From positions 1,302,001 to 1,366,000 of the forward strand of contig CM069432.1 in NCBI GenBank assembly GCA_035610365.1: 64,000 nucleotides of DNA, read 5' to 3'. Position 1 is the first letter of the stretch. Each line of letters begins with the position of its first letter. Origin of the DNA: Aquatica leii. Its lineage: Eukaryota; Arthropoda; Insecta; Coleoptera; Lampyridae. The notes under the pieces were generated by a model. It saw only the letters and a list, made by a program, of their open reading frames with translations. It was not told where the DNA came from and did not search any database. Made by a program: the position numbers and the translations under genes. Shown here in pieces: positions 45,180-57,264 of the stretch.

Positions 45180-46130
45180 TACTATACTACCACTATAGTT
45201 TGACCACGTCGTATGTAGAGATGAAGTAGAAGCTGACCCCGACAAAATACAAATAAACATGGCCAAAATCAATCGACAAGCATCAAGCCTGTAGTTTTTC
45301 TAGTTGTTCTTCTTGAAATGTGCACCTAGTATAGACGATTTGTGTCCAGATTTGACATTATTGCCAAACCTGAAGAAAAAGCTAAATTTAGATGGAATGA
45401 AAATGCGAAAACGCTTGCGATCAATTAAAACGGGCCTAAGTCATTTCGTCAATTTTAAGTTATTCAAGAGAAGATCAAAAATTTTGTTAGTTATCTGGCC
45501 ATATCAAAAGTGCAGACTAAAAGAGAACTGTTAGCAGTCGTTAAGTTCATATAGCATTTATTTATAATAATTTTGTACTAATGCGACTTCCAATTTGGAC
45601 AAAGACCGGAAGTAGCAATTGCTAGAGAAGACTACGTAAGCAAGTTGATAAAGAAGCCAGACGAAGTATATAAAGCAGTTCAAAAAAACATCGACAGAAT
45701 GAAGACAAGGTATGACTTCAAAGAACAAAACGATGGCATTTACAAAAGCAACATGAATTTCCAAAGAAGACTTGGTTTGTCGCCGAAGCTACAAAGACAA
45801 TGGAAATGCCTTTATGAAGTTCTGCAATGTATTTATGATTTCGTATACCATATCCTAAAACAACCCTAACGCAACTTAATAGTGGTCCAGAACGGTTGTT
45901 TAGCCCCGTTTGCTGGCGATACTAATGTTGCTCAAGACTAGGTCCGAAATAGAGTAATAACAAGCAAGTTGCTGAGCATGTGCAAAGGTTCTGGAAATAT
46001 TAGATGCGGAGTTACGACCAAGAAGCAAGACCTGTTCTAAACACTAAGATTACGCTATTGCACACTGTGTGAGAAAAGACTTTGAGTTATCCAGAAGGAT
46101 TACCGTAGCATTTAAAAAAAAGTTTAAATG
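45180..46130 (+). mobile_element. gypsy family B fragment (copy B3)
   Basis: CATGGCCAAAATCAATCGAC at 45258 matches B1 near 34465. The frame 45304-45534 (CPDLTLLPNLKKKLNLDGMK) is the RT connection/RNase H start. 45600-45870 encodes an integrase C-terminal part (IKKPDEVYKAVQKNIDRMKT, NFQRRLGLSPKLQRQWK). The middle of pol is deleted. Confidence 0.72.
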
Positions 46131-46429
46131 GTTAAATGAACTACGAAGACTGCAACCGGCAATCGGAAAAATCTTAAAACTAACGTTTTATTTTCTGGTT
46201 ACTAAGAAGTACTCACGGGAAATGTCGTTATACGAGAATATATGGCGGGCATTATAGAATCTCAAAAAAGAAGTGGAGTTCCATAACATTAAAAAATTGG
46301 CAGTAGCCAAGCTTGGACGCAGCTTAGATAAATTAGATTGGAGGACAGTTCAAAATATGTTACAGATTGTGATATGTATTTTTGTGGGTTTTCCCTACTA
46401 TTGCTAATAAACGTGTAAAATATCCTTCC

Positions 46430-46640
46430 GGTGTTTAATTAAAAATCATCCAGGGTATTAACATACGTAACTGATTGTTTTCCTAGATAGAGGCGTCCAA
46501 GTATTGGCTTGCAGTCACCATTTAAGTAGAACGTTGAGTTAAAACAAGTCCATTGACTTTTACTTCTATACGCAAGGGAGCTACCGTTATTGCCCCGACT
46601 GATTCTACCGCTATGCTTACGAAATATTTCGGTACCATAA
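46430..46640 (-). pseudogene. Possible retroelement protease fragment
   Basis: The minus strand reads FYLNGDCKPILGRLYLGKQS before a stop, with upstream VEVKVNG in another frame. CKPILGR resembles the ILGR flap motif of gypsy-type proteases. It is short and isolated. Confidence 0.35.
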
Positions 46641-46789
46641 TTTTTTTGTTGATTTACTTATTATACAGAAATAAAAAGAGAGTACCTTGTTGCAAGGTTG
46701 TAAAGATTGGTGGCAAATTTAAATAATTTAATGAGTTATTCCGTGGCTTTATTTTTTTCAAAACTGATATATCTAAGTAAACGACTTTC

Positions 46790-47135
46790 TGCGTCGTAGT
46801 TAAACACCCATAATTTTAGGCTTAGTCCAAAAGTCAAAGCAAGAAGTAGAACTTGGCCTTTGCCGTATTGTCGTTCGTGAACCCTACAAACTGACATTTT
46901 GCAATAGCTTGCATGTTTAGAGTAGTAATTGGCACTGAAGGAGAAACTGTAAGTGAAAATATTTATATCATTAACGATGAGTGTAATTAACGGATCTTAT
47001 CTTTTCGTTACTGACTTTCTTATTACTCGGAGTAAGTGTTGGTGTCCTTTCTAACAAGGTTGATCTTTGTCTTAGAGGATGTAATACTGGTAGCCAAGAT
47101 TTGCTGAGTTTTAAATCGTCTTTTCAGTTCATATT
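46790..47135 (-). repeat. Dispersed repeat, inverted copy (2 of 3)
   Basis: Reverse complement of 13085-13470, including CGAACGACAATACGGCAAAG and ACTCCGAGTAATAAGAAAGT. With 47965-48150 it forms an inverted pair around the LTR at 47279-47801. Confidence 0.6.
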
Positions 47136-47260
47136 AGAAAGGAGTTCTAGCCAATACTTTAGTTTGGTTAAAGTTTAACGTGTGTCCTTGGTTCCACACG
47201 TTGTGACGCTTACTCCGGATTTCACTGCTTCGCTGAAATAAAAAGCTAGTGGACGGAACG

Positions 47261-47801
47261 GTTCTCGGGCGCCAGATTTGTTCGAGGAGTTTACTCTCCT
47301 ATTCGACGGCACTGTCCGGGTAACTACAGTGAAGACACGGTTGTCTAGGGCTTCAAACGGACCTAAAAGCGGAGCGAGGCGACGGAAATAAAATACACAA
47401 TAGTAAATCAAAATAACTTTATTTATTCTCAAAACCAAGAAGGAACGGTGCATAAACGGCGGCCACAACCAAGCAAGCGGAAGGTGATCCTAAACTCCAG
47501 CTGGTGCACTGAAACCCCGGAATCCTCCTCGAAGCGAGCTCCAACTGGAACTGGCGTTCCTGCGTCGGGGTTCCGCTTTTATTCGTGACTCCGGAAGTGG
47601 GAGAACGGTTCAAGCAGGGATAACATGCGCTCTGACGGATGAATCGCCGGTAAGGAAATCCCTTATTTATTTACACGGGTACGGAAACTAAATTAACTTA
47701 ATTAATAATCTACAATTCTTACTAAAAATAATTAAACAACGGTCCTAAATAACAATCAAAATAAATCAAACATAACTTAATTTAAGTAACGGTTCGTTAC
47801 A
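47261..47801 (-). repeat. Isolated LTR with primer-binding site
   Basis: Minus strand starts TGTAACGAACCG at 47801 and ends ..CTCCTCGAACA at 47279 (523 bp). It is followed by TCTGGCGCCCGAGAACCG at about 47278-47261, a Lys/Arg-type primer-binding sequence. Internal signals: GAATAAAAGCGG (47587-47576) as a TATA-like box and AATAAATAAAG (47428-47418). About 90 bp of leader follows, then the element is lost. It is far more G+C-rich than its surroundings. Confidence 0.68.
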
Positions 47802-47964
47802 ACGTGATGTGCCACTGCTGAGTTTGTAACTCTGCGATGTTTGTAGTCAGCTATATGTTCTGTTACTCTAACTTTAATAGAGCTATATAACTTGATCCAC
47901 AGGAACAAAAAATTTTGTAAACTCCGGCATGTTTTAGCAGATGTAAACCAAGAGTTCAGGGTAT

Positions 47965-48150
47965 TCTTAGTCGTGAAAACAAACTCAGTAAATCTTGGCT
48001 ACCAGTATTACAGCCTCTAAGACAAAGATCAAACTTTTTGGAAAGGATTCAAACACTTACTCCGAGTAATAGCAAAGTCAGTTAAGCGGTAACGGAAATA
48101 TAAAGTCCGTTAATTACGCTAATCGCTAATGATATAAATATAGTCAGCTT
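47965..48150 (+). repeat. Dispersed repeat, forward copy (3 of 3)
   Basis: AACTCAGTAAATCTTGGCTA .. ACTTACTCCGAGTAATAGC .. CGCTAATGATATAAATATAG match 13115-13280. Confidence 0.6.
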
Positions 48151-48521
48151 TTACAAAACTGACAAAAGACACTATTTGTTGCGTTATTTTTTTTGTTGGT
48201 GTTAATACAACCTAAAAACCAGTTTTTACTTACTTTCACCTTGGTCTTTCGAACAATTATGCACATAAAAATCGATCCTTTACAAATATTACAACTTACA
48301 ACTTACTTTACCGCTTCAAATTTTTAAAGTTAGTTCACATATTTTCCGGGGACTTTGTTTACTTCGGCGCTCTGTATTTAGATAACAATAATATTTAAGA
48401 CTTTAATCTTTGGTAATTTATAAAAACATTTTAATAAAATAAAATTTATTATATCTATGTATAGTGAAATATTAACAAATTATAAGAGGACATCATGCGA
48501 TAAAGAAGCGTATGCACTTAC

Positions 48522-48553
48522 CTTAGGAAACAGTAAACCACATCCCACGGGAC
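48522..48553 (-). other. Candidate 32-nt internal exon with full splice signals
   Basis: Minus strand: TTTTTTATTATTGCAG precedes 48553 and GTAAGTGC follows 48522, giving a 32-nt exon between a pyrimidine-rich acceptor and a consensus donor. 270 bp upstream on the same strand lies a donor-like GTGCAAG/GTGAGATT (exon end 48826). The two would join into a spliced non-coding leader or transcript. No clear reading frame results. Confidence 0.35.
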
Positions 48554-48814
48554 CTGCAATAATAAAAAACCAAACTTAAAATTGAATAATACGTAATTAT
48601 ATTCTAATCATTCTTATAAACATTATTTTTTACAAATATAATTCGTGTAATTGTGTACATCCTTATACATATATGCTCAGTTGGCAACAGTTTCGAATTC
48701 AAACATGGCTGAATAGTTGTACTTGAATTAAAATATTTAAATATAATTCCTGATTTTACTTCAATATTCCTAAAAAACGGTAAATCCGTCTGCAATTACA
48801 CACAATTTAATCAA

Positions 48815-48895
48815 ATTAATCTCACCTTGCACAAAATTAACACAATTTTAGCACACACGAAAACTTTTAGAAACGACACATACGCGATCATGACG
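48815..48895 (-). repeat. Leader-like block duplicated at 58590-58670
   Basis: Minus strand shared elements: AATCAAGTCG, CGTTTCT-AAAGT, TTCGTGT and AATTGTGTTA(A/G)TTTTGTGC followed by GGT(G/A)AGATTAATTT. Both copies keep a donor-like GT at the same place. Confidence 0.5.
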
Positions 48896-49849
48896 CTACC
48901 TGCGATAGTACTATAAAATAAAAGTAAAACAGCCGACTTGATTTTGTTATATTACGATAAGTAAACACCTAATTCAAATACACCTTAGTATTGTTTTAGT
49001 TTGTTCTGTTTAAAAGAGTTGCAAAATTTAAATTAAAAGGTAGGTAGCTACCTACATAATTAATTTTTGAATTGAATTATTACTTTATATATGTATACTT
49101 TATATATAATCAAATTATATAAATTTAAAAGAACACAAAACATTTTATGTATCAAATTAAGATAAAACTACATTTTTAGTTTTCAAATAAACGTTTTCTT
49201 AATAATTCTAATGTCTAGACTAATTTCGGGTAATGTGGAATACCATTTTCATTTTGTTAAATAACCGTAAAAATAGTACACGGTTTGTAATTGGGTAAAC
49301 GAAATTCTCAAAGCTAAAAGTGTCTTATAATCAAATTTGAATAAAAGAAAAGTATAAGAAAAAAAATCGATGTAGTCATTTTTATGTGCGGAACAAAAAT
49401 GGAAGGTGATAAGAGTAATACGGAATATAGTAAATCATAAAAAGAACGAAACAAAAATGATCTTAATTCTTTATATTCAGCAGTGTCTTAAACAAACAAA
49501 TGAAGATATCGGTATCAGCACATGTGCACGATTCATAGGCTCGTCCCTTGCAAATAGCACACCGCACCCACATATCTCTGCTTTTACTCATTATAATTTT
49601 CTCTTGACAGAAAATGGATGACAAGAGGATATCATCATCAAAAGAGGTTGCTAGATAGGGTTCAAATTGAGATCCTAAAGACCACGTTGATAGTAAACGC
49701 TATTTTCAATTTTTTTTGTAGGATAACAACTTGAACCAACTTTATTGACTATATTTTTAGTAACTTCATCACGCAAAAGATTGATATACTCCTTTATCTT
49801 GTCGTTAATTGGAGTTGAGGTTACGCGACTATATTTTTTTGTCTAATGC
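48896..49849. other. No recognisable gene
   Basis: A+T-rich; the short frame at 49406-49621 has no family features. The minus strand at 49820-49740 (NDKIKEYINLLRDEVTKNI) looks protein-like but is unassigned, possibly the 3' part of the adjacent PLE. Confidence 0.35.
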
Positions 49850-50760
49850 CAATTGTGAGACATGCTTCTTTTGCTCTTCTGCCAGAAAGTCTCAAAATAT
49901 CCCACCAAACCGAGAATATGCCAGTTGTACTAAATCTTTTTATTTGTAGACGACAATTTATTATGAATATCCCACTTCATATAACCATTGTTTGCTACGG
50001 TTCTAATAAGATGACTGAGTTTCGAGTCCAGTTTCTGAGGTTGGAGAATAAGAGAAGCGCAACGAACTATAGATTCAATAACATAACGTTTCTGTGTCGG
50101 TTGATGATGAACAATACATGAAGACATCTGTCCGTATGTGTCAGTTTGCCATAAACAATCAAAAATCTGTCGGGTTTACGTGTCACAAGAACGTCGAGAA
50201 TGGGAGAAAACCATTCTTTTTATTTTTAATAGTAAATTTGATATACGATGTTGAGTGTGTAGATGATCACGACACCTAGATAAGATAAGACCATGAGACC
50301 AAACAATAAAGATCACACCAAGGTACTTAAACTAAACTTTAGGTTTTAATATCGATTATTATACTCAAATTTTTGTCATGGTGAGGCAGAATTTGCTTGA
50401 TGATAATAAGTGAATCTTTAATAGGAACTTTAGTAAAAAGGGAAGTGACATCAAAATTTACAAGAAGATCCTGGGGTTTAAGCTTTATACATTTCAAACG
50501 TTAAATGAAATGATGAGAGTTCATAATGTGAGAAAAGATTTCAACTGTAAATTCGGAAAGAATCTTGGACAAAAAATTAGATAGCTTGTAAGTAAGAGAT
50601 TGGATAGTACTGATGATAGGTTTAAAAAGTATATTTTGTTTGTGGACTTTTAGAAGTCCGTATAGACAAGATTGTTTAGAAGCTAAAGGGGTAAGTCGAC
50701 GTTTGGCATCAGGAAGTAGATTAAAAGATTTGATGTTTGCTGACCTTGCGTTCAATCTTC
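49850..50760 (-). mobile_element. Third Penelope-like family, reverse-transcriptase remnant
   Basis: Minus strand: RRLTPLASKQSCLYGLLKVH and KPIISTIQSLTYKLSNFLSK (50755-50560), LLVNFDVTSLFTKVPIKDSL (about 50455-50400), FSPILDVLVTRKPD (about 50215-50170), then QKRYVIESIVRCASLILQPQ and YMKWDIHNKLSSTNKK (50127-49930). The order is that of PLE RT fingers, palm and thumb, but the catalytic YxDD part is lost in a deletion near 50330. The protein differs from both other PLE families here. Confidence 0.8.
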
Positions 50761-50919
50761 GAATTAGGATTTCAAGCTAAAGGAGCGTACGTATCCTCTA
50801 AAAGAATACAGTGTATTTTCTCAACGTAATCAATTTGCCTTTGACGGTTAGAACAGCGATGGATGACAACACTGAAGACAATTTCTTTCTGCTTTTTCAC
50901 ATGCAGGGATCAAGTCAGT

Positions 50920-51390
50920 TACTTTTGTCTGAGTAGGGAAATCGTTTTCTTCGAATTCCAGACTTGGCCACAGCTTTTTCCAAGATTTTTGATCAAAATT
51001 TTGTTACATTTTTGCCATGCTTTTGCAACCCAGTAAATAACGTCCCTAATTGTAATCTTTGTTAGGCGATATTTGTTGGAGGAATCCCCTTCTTCTTCAA
51101 TTAGGGTTTGCAAAAGCATTTTCCGATAGGCTGCAATAATAGGGTTACATTTGGGGACAAACAAATCTTAATGTCACATTTGACTAGCACCGAATCTGCT
51201 GGAAAAAAGGTGACATTGCCGATTAAAAGGAATGCTTTGTTTGGCAAACAGTTCTCTTCATTAAATTTGGTTACTGAAGAAACAAACTGTTTCTCAAACC
51301 ATTCTCTAAATAGATCACCATTCATCCATGCCTTCGTCTGATTTTTATAAAATACGGGAAAAGAGTTCATGTTAATATTTTTCAAGACAC
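50920..51390 (-). pseudogene. jerky/Tigger-like DDE transposase remnant
   Basis: Minus strand: FPVFYKNQTKAWMNGDLFRE, FEKQFVSSVTKFNEEN, LPNKAFLLIGNVTFFPADS (first conserved D of LLLxDN mutated), a LSPNVTLLLQP motif near 51150 where the frame shifts, then YRKMLLQTLIEEEGDSSN and ITIRDVIYWVAKAWQK. These belong to the CENP-B/jerky-type DDE superfamily. The upstream part is cut by the gypsy A2 block at about 51410. Confidence 0.78.
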
Positions 51391-51409
51391 CAACCATTGA
51401 ATTTGTTTT

Positions 51410-52860
51410 TAACGTTAAAACCGCCAACGGGGAAGCTAGCCCGCTGAGCACTAGCACTTCAATCCTAAGACATAACATACACGTACAACCCAGAGAAGAT
51501 CAACGTGGTGGCGCAAGGATTATTACGACCACCATGCGCACACGACAAAAAAGAAGAATGGTTTGTGTGTATGGTATCTATTGAAATTCCTACAATATAT
51601 GGTGTTGATAAGGAACAACTCGAAGACCCAGAGCTACAAAAAATCATCCATTGTTTCAACAAGACTCTGCACTAACAAACTTCTCTCGATGGACAAACCG
51701 AGGATACTTGATGTCAAGAGGTATCCTATTCCGATACGTTCCCGAAATTGAAAACGAAGAAGCGCAACAAGTGGTTCTAGCCCAGGAACGCGAGACCATC
51801 ATGAAATTGTATCATCACGCCGGCGGCAGGCCACGTCCATGTAGACCAAACATTCCAGTCTATAGCCACTCGATACTACTGGGTGGTCATGAGGAAAAAC
51901 ATCGCCGACCACGTCAAACACTGCATAGTGCGCCAAAGATTTAAAGCAAATAACCAGAAGCCAGCAGGTCTGTTGCAGACACCAGCACCAACCGAACAAT
52001 TTAAAACACTCGCCATCGACTTATTTGGGCCTTTACCGGAAGGGCCCAATGTAGAAAAATGGATCTTTACCACAAAAGACACTACAGCAGACGTTGAAAC
52101 GTGTGCTCGCACCTTAATTAGCGAGATGTTCTTGAGATATAGAACGCCACGTCAAATTTGCAGCGACAACGGTACACAGTTTGTAAGCGGCGTAATGCAA
52201 CACGTCGTCTATTGTATAAAGATCCAGTACAATCTTACACCAATATTTCACTCACAAGCAAATCTGGTGGAACGAAAAAACAGGGATCTCAAAACCCAAT
52301 TAGCCATATTGATAGAAAGCAAGCACGACCGCTGACCAAACAAGCTACCAGTTATCAGATTCGCATGCCAAAGCACAGGATACACAGCGGCATATTTAAC
52401 AATTGGGTGAGAACTTAGAACCACAGATGACGTGACGCAGGACCAAATGGCAATCATAGAAGGAGATAATCACCCCGTATCTTCTAAGAATAACAGATAC
52501 TATTAGAAAAGCTAAAGATCATGACAAACGCGCACAGGATCGTGGTAAGAAAACCGCAGATCAAGAAAGACGAACACCCCTGCATTACAACCATATGAAC
52601 GAGTATAGGTTACCACGCACCCATTTAATAACACTGCTAAGAAAACATCGGCAAAACTAGAACCACGCCGACATGGACCCTACCGAGTATTAACTCAGAC
52701 AACAAGCGGAGACAATGTGCCAAATACAATCCTTATAATAAGAAAAAAGGGAAGCCCTCCAAAGAAACAAAAGTTTCTGAACCTTACATCGGGACGCATA
52801 TCAGATTTAGAGGGGGAGTCTGTAACAGGAAACTAGGCAGTACAACATACGCATACCGCC
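51410..52860 (+). mobile_element. gypsy family A remnant, integrase half (copy A2)
   Basis: Parallel to 31495-32900. The frame 51883-52335 holds the integrase core: HCIVRQRFKANNQKPAGLLQ, LAIDLFGPLPEGPN (first D), ICSDNGTQFVSGVMQHVV (second D) and LVERKNRDLKTQLAI (catalytic E). The Trp-rich strand segment between first and second D is deleted. The C-terminal tail with GRPPKKQKF equivalent is near 52750. Better preserved than A1 but truncated and with stops. Confidence 0.85.
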
Positions 52861-52869
52861 GCAAGATAG

Positions 52870-54760
52870 TTTAAGTATACATAATCACCTTAGCCCGCGC
52901 CGTCAAAAGAGGACGCGGTAGGTTGTACTCACAGAACCTCAAAAAAAACTTGCTTTATTACAGAATTCAAATAGTTATAGAAAGGTAACACACAACTTCA
53001 TCCAAAGTATATATGGAGATGCATATCTACCACATGTATATCGAGTTGAAATAAAAACCCCTGTTTAGAAAGCCCTAGAGAGCCTTCAAGAATTTGAAGC
53101 AGACGTTTTCAGACTGACACGGCTTGCGTATCCTACAGCGCTAGATAACTTTCTGAAACAATTGGCTTATAAGTTTTTGTAAATGGACTTTAAGGTAACC
53201 AAACAAAGTTCACTATACGGCTACCTCGATCTAAGACGTTAAATGACGCTTTAGCGCATGTCTTGCAATTTAAAGCAGTAAAGTGGGTATTGCACCGAGA
53301 CGATCGTAAACTCCGCTGTGCTGCAGAAGTACCCGCGCAAGCATTAAAAAGCATTGAGGACGAAGCGCGACAAATGCTTCAGGAAAGAGGAGTGACGACT
53401 TTACTCTGGGCTGAAATAAAACAGTGACGACTCCGTACTAAGCCTAAGAAAAAACAAGAAAAGTGCTCAAAAGTCTCAAACGAGTGTACCAAAAGAAACA
53501 AAAGTTAATCCAACCCCAGAAATTACCATTGCCTATGATACAGTTTTTATCTTTAAGACAAGATTAATGAACGAAGTGTTCAGTTACTTGTTGACATAGA
53601 AACGATGAAAACCATCATTCGTTCTGACATGTTAATGGAAAATGAAAAGACATCCCCGGTGGCCGTACAACATCAAACGACGACGGAAGGTTTGAAAGTG
53701 TGATGATGGCACGTCTGAATGGAAATCTCCGGAAAGTTGTATTTGCGCTATTGAACCAAATGTAAGCTAATTGATGAAAAAAGTACTAGTTTTTGGCAAA
53801 TAATTAGTACAACTGGAAAACACAGTACAATTAAAGACTGAATGTCAACTAGGGTCCGGTAACATTGAAAAAGAAGACTGTGGTAGGCCGATGTACGCCA
53901 GTTACGTTACCAATAAAGTGCTCACAACTTTTATTAGACATTCTTACCTTTATGTACCAAAACCAATTAGCTAAAGTTAAAGCATTGATCCAGCAGTATC
54001 AAGATGTGATTGCGCTGCAGTGGTTCCAAAAGTAGAACTGACGTGGTGAAGCAAAAAATTAATACCGGAGACGTTCGACCGATACAACGACATCCACGCG
54101 GACTTCCTTTGACAAAAAGAAAAATCGAACAAATAATTACGGATATGGAGAGAGAAGGTGTGATTGAATCTTCAAGTAATCCATGGACATTCTCAGTAAG
54201 ACTGGTAAAAAATGGATCAACGAGGTTTTGCGTAGACTAACGATGTGACCAAAAAGATAGTTACTTTTTGCTGAGAATTGAAACACATTGTCAGCATCGT
54301 AGTGGTTTTTCACGTTGCATTTAAACAACCTGAAAGAAGTAAGAGAAATCTTAAACTGAGCGCAAAGTGCCACGTATTTAATAAAGAAGTGAAATCTTGA
54401 CACGTATATAGAGATAGTCAAAACACTAAATCCAACAAAATCCGAACAGTGCAAACATGACCAAGATCAATTGACAAGCATCACGTTTGCAGTTTCCTTC
54501 AGATGTTGCCAATTTTGTCAAACCTTTGACAAAATGGATTAAAGAAAAAGCAGAATTTAGATAGAATGAGGGTTGCGAAAACGTTTTCCATCAACTAAAA
54601 CAGGTCTTAGTCCTTTCTCCGATTTTAAATATCCAGGAAAATTTGTTTTGGATACCGATGTAAGTAATCTGTTGCAGTCCAGGTGCAAGATGGACAAGAA
54701 AAAATCATCGCGTATTTATTATTTAGACGTTCTAACTTTAGTATAGACTAGGACCGTGGA
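52870..54760 (+). mobile_element. gypsy family B remnant, gag to RNase H (copy B2)
   Basis: Parallel to 33000-34720 with LTRLAYPTALDNFLKQLAYK near 53115, then RT in the frame 54010-54240 (QRHPRGLPLTKRKIEQIITD, EGVIESSSNPWTF, RFCVD) and VLDTDVSNLLQ near 54645. It breaks off in RNase H at about 54715; what follows is unrelated. The A2-B2 junction has the same arrangement as A1-B1. Confidence 0.82.
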
Positions 54761-54922
54761 AGCCTTCGCGATTACATAGGTTTTTAATGCATGTCTTTCA
54801 GTAAATTATGAGTGTATTCAGATTAAAAAACAATTTTTGTTGAGCACTCACTAACGACTAATACAAGTATTTTGCAACAAGTTTAAATATGCGAAGTAAT
54901 AACATTCTGCTGAATTTTCATT

Positions 54923-55003
54923 GTTTATTATTTTGAAACGAATATACACAACGTTTCGATTGCTGTGATATCTGCAATCGTCATCAGGTGAATACTAACA
55001 AAC
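54923..55003 (-). ncRNA. Hammerhead-ribozyme-like motif in PLE copy C
   Basis: Minus strand CTGATGA (54987-54981), helix II CGATTGC/GCAATCG, GAAA; outer helix GTTTGTTA (55003-54996) with TAATAAAC (54930-54923). The core is intact. Confidence 0.7.
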
Positions 55004-55100
55004 TTAGAAACTACTGGTGCTTATATACTAAAAACATGTTCGATGAAGCGTTCAAGCGTACAAAATCAACTTAGCGTAACAGATTAATTATCAAAATTAC

Positions 55101-57260
55101 TTAGTGAAGTTTGAGTTGTTTTAGAGGTTCGATTAGTGGTTTCCATATGTTGCTTATCTCGACACTTGGCTGGCTGAAAATTTCTTTGTTGTTGTTGATG
55201 AATGTCGCTTCTTTAAATTTCCGTTTGTACCAATGTTCCTCTCTGTGTATGATTTTTGCTTCCGACCATTTCATTCGATGTTGGTTATCCCACGAATGTT
55301 GCGAGATGCCGGACTTAGAAGTCTCTCCTCTCTGTGTGTGAGTCTGATGTTCTTTCAGTCTGATGTCAAGTGGTCTTTTAGTTTCCCCCACGTATGACTT
55401 GCCACATTCACATGGAACTTGGTAAATACAGTTTTGGGAATCTCGACTTGTTTGTGGCTTTGTGTTGGAAATTATACTCCTAATGGTGGTCGATGATTTG
55501 AACACTGTATTTAAGTTGTAGTTTTTCCCTATACGTTTTATTGATTCTGATAAACCTTTGACATATGGGATGCTCAGCAGTGAATTGGGCAGTTCTTCTG
55601 TTTTAGGTTGTTCCTTGGTGTTCAACTGCTTTTTCTGTAAAAGCTCTCCTACAATCTTTTCTGGATAACCATTCTGCCCTAGATCGTTTCTAATGTTTTT
55701 GATTTCCTCTAGTAGCTCTTTTTCTGTGTTGCACAACCTGTACGCTCTGTCGATTAGAAATTTTACTACTCCCCTCTTCGTAGATGTGGAATGGTTGGAT
55801 TCAAAGTTAAGATATTGACCGGTGTGTGTCGGTTTCTTGTAGACAGTCGTTTCCATAATTGCCTTGTTTTTTGTTACGTGAACGTCTAAAAAAGGAAGTG
55901 AGTTCTCCTTTTCCTTTTCCATAGTGAATTTGATGAATGGTTTGATGTTGTTCAGATGTTGTAGAAAAAGGTCTAGTTGCCGATTACCGTGGTTCCAAAT
56001 TATGAAGGTATCCTCAACATATCTAAGCCATGTTTTGGGTTTGAATTTTGATTTCTCTATGGCTTGGGATTCAAACCAGATCATGTAGATGTTGGCGACT
56101 ACTGGTGATAGAGATGAACCCATTGGTAGTCCTTCGTCTTAAGTGAAGAATCTGTCTTTCTCCTGAAAGTACGAGTTCTTGAGGCAACATTCTTGGAGCT
56201 TTATTATTCCTTGTACCGGCAGCGTGGTTTTTTCCTGGAGTTTTTCATCTTTTCGGAGCTACGTTTGGATGATTTTTAATGCTTTTTCAACTGGCACATT
56301 AGTATAAAGACTTTCTACGTCGAAGCTGACTAATTGATCCCGTGGTTGTAGCTGTATTGTTTTCAGAATCTCAACGAAATGTTTGGAGTCTTTGACAAAA
56401 GATGAGCTGTTCTTCTGTAGTGGTTGCACAATTGATAGTAGAAATCTGGATAGCTGGTATGTGGGTCCATTACGATAGCTGGTTATCGGTCGAAGCGGCA
56501 TGTTGTTTTTATGTATTTTCGGTAGTCCATATAGATACGGCGGTTTGCTGTAGTGTGGTGTTCGTTCTCATCCTTGGTGTTAGATGTCTTTCGTAGAGTT
56601 TTAGGACTTGATAGATCTTCCTCTCCAAGCTTGCTGTCGGCTCTTCCTTCAGTCTGCGGTAATTCCCTTGATTTAAGACGTCTTCAATTTTTTAGTCGTA
56701 GGTGGTGGCATCCATGATCACAGTTGCTGCCCCTTTGTCGACTAGAAGTATTTTAATGCATTTGTTCTTCCGTAAATTTGTGAGAGCTTTTTCCTCATGT
56801 TTAGTGATGTTGGTGTGTTGTTTTCTTTTCTTCTATAGAATACTTCTGATTTTCCACTTAAATTCTTCTGCTTGTGTTGGATTCAAACGTGTTGTCTCGA
56901 CGGCACCAATGATGCCTAGTACAGGCACGTTTTTTGGTGTTATCGAAAAATTGAGCCCTTTCTCTAATAGAGTCGTTTCTGTAGCAGACAGTGGATGTGT
57001 CGATATGTTGACTATGGTTCTCCTTGCATTCTTTTGGTTGTCGGCTGCTTTCTGTTGGTTTCGTGTAAGTTTAATCTATTTTTTGTCGTGTGTTTCTTGG
57101 TGTAGTTGTCGTACCTTCGCGCAAGTAGTGTCTATTTTGCGGAATATTAGTGTGTAATCTTCTTCCAATGTGAACTCTTTTATCTCCTCGAATCTTTGTG
57201 TGGCGTCTTGGAGTAATAAAGTTTTCTTCCATCGATGGTGGTTAATTTGTGCCCGGATAA
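55101..57260 (-). pseudogene. PLE reverse transcriptase / GIY-YIG protein, copy C (near full length)
   Basis: N-terminal linker from about 57250 (HHRWKKTLLLQDATQRFEEI, DYTLIFRKIDTTCAKVR), KGAATVIMDATTYD-type segment near 56710, RT fingers/palm (YGLPKIHKNNMPLRPITSYR, LVSFDVESLYTNVPVEKALK, 56501-56259). A stop lies at 56141-56139 just before LPMGSSLSPVVANIYM. The palm site reads RYVEDTFIIW near 56010 (Glu where PLEs have Asp), then SLPFLDVHVTKNK. The 340-aa frame 56123-55101 continues through thumb (NGYPEKIV) to the GIY-YIG nuclease (CECGKSYVGETKRPLDIRL near 55400, with HSWDNQHRMKW). Known PLE role: target-primed insertion by RT plus GIY-YIG nuclease. Inactive because of the stop, two or more frameshifts and the active-site change. 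Confidence 0.9.
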
Positions 57261-57264
57261 GCGC

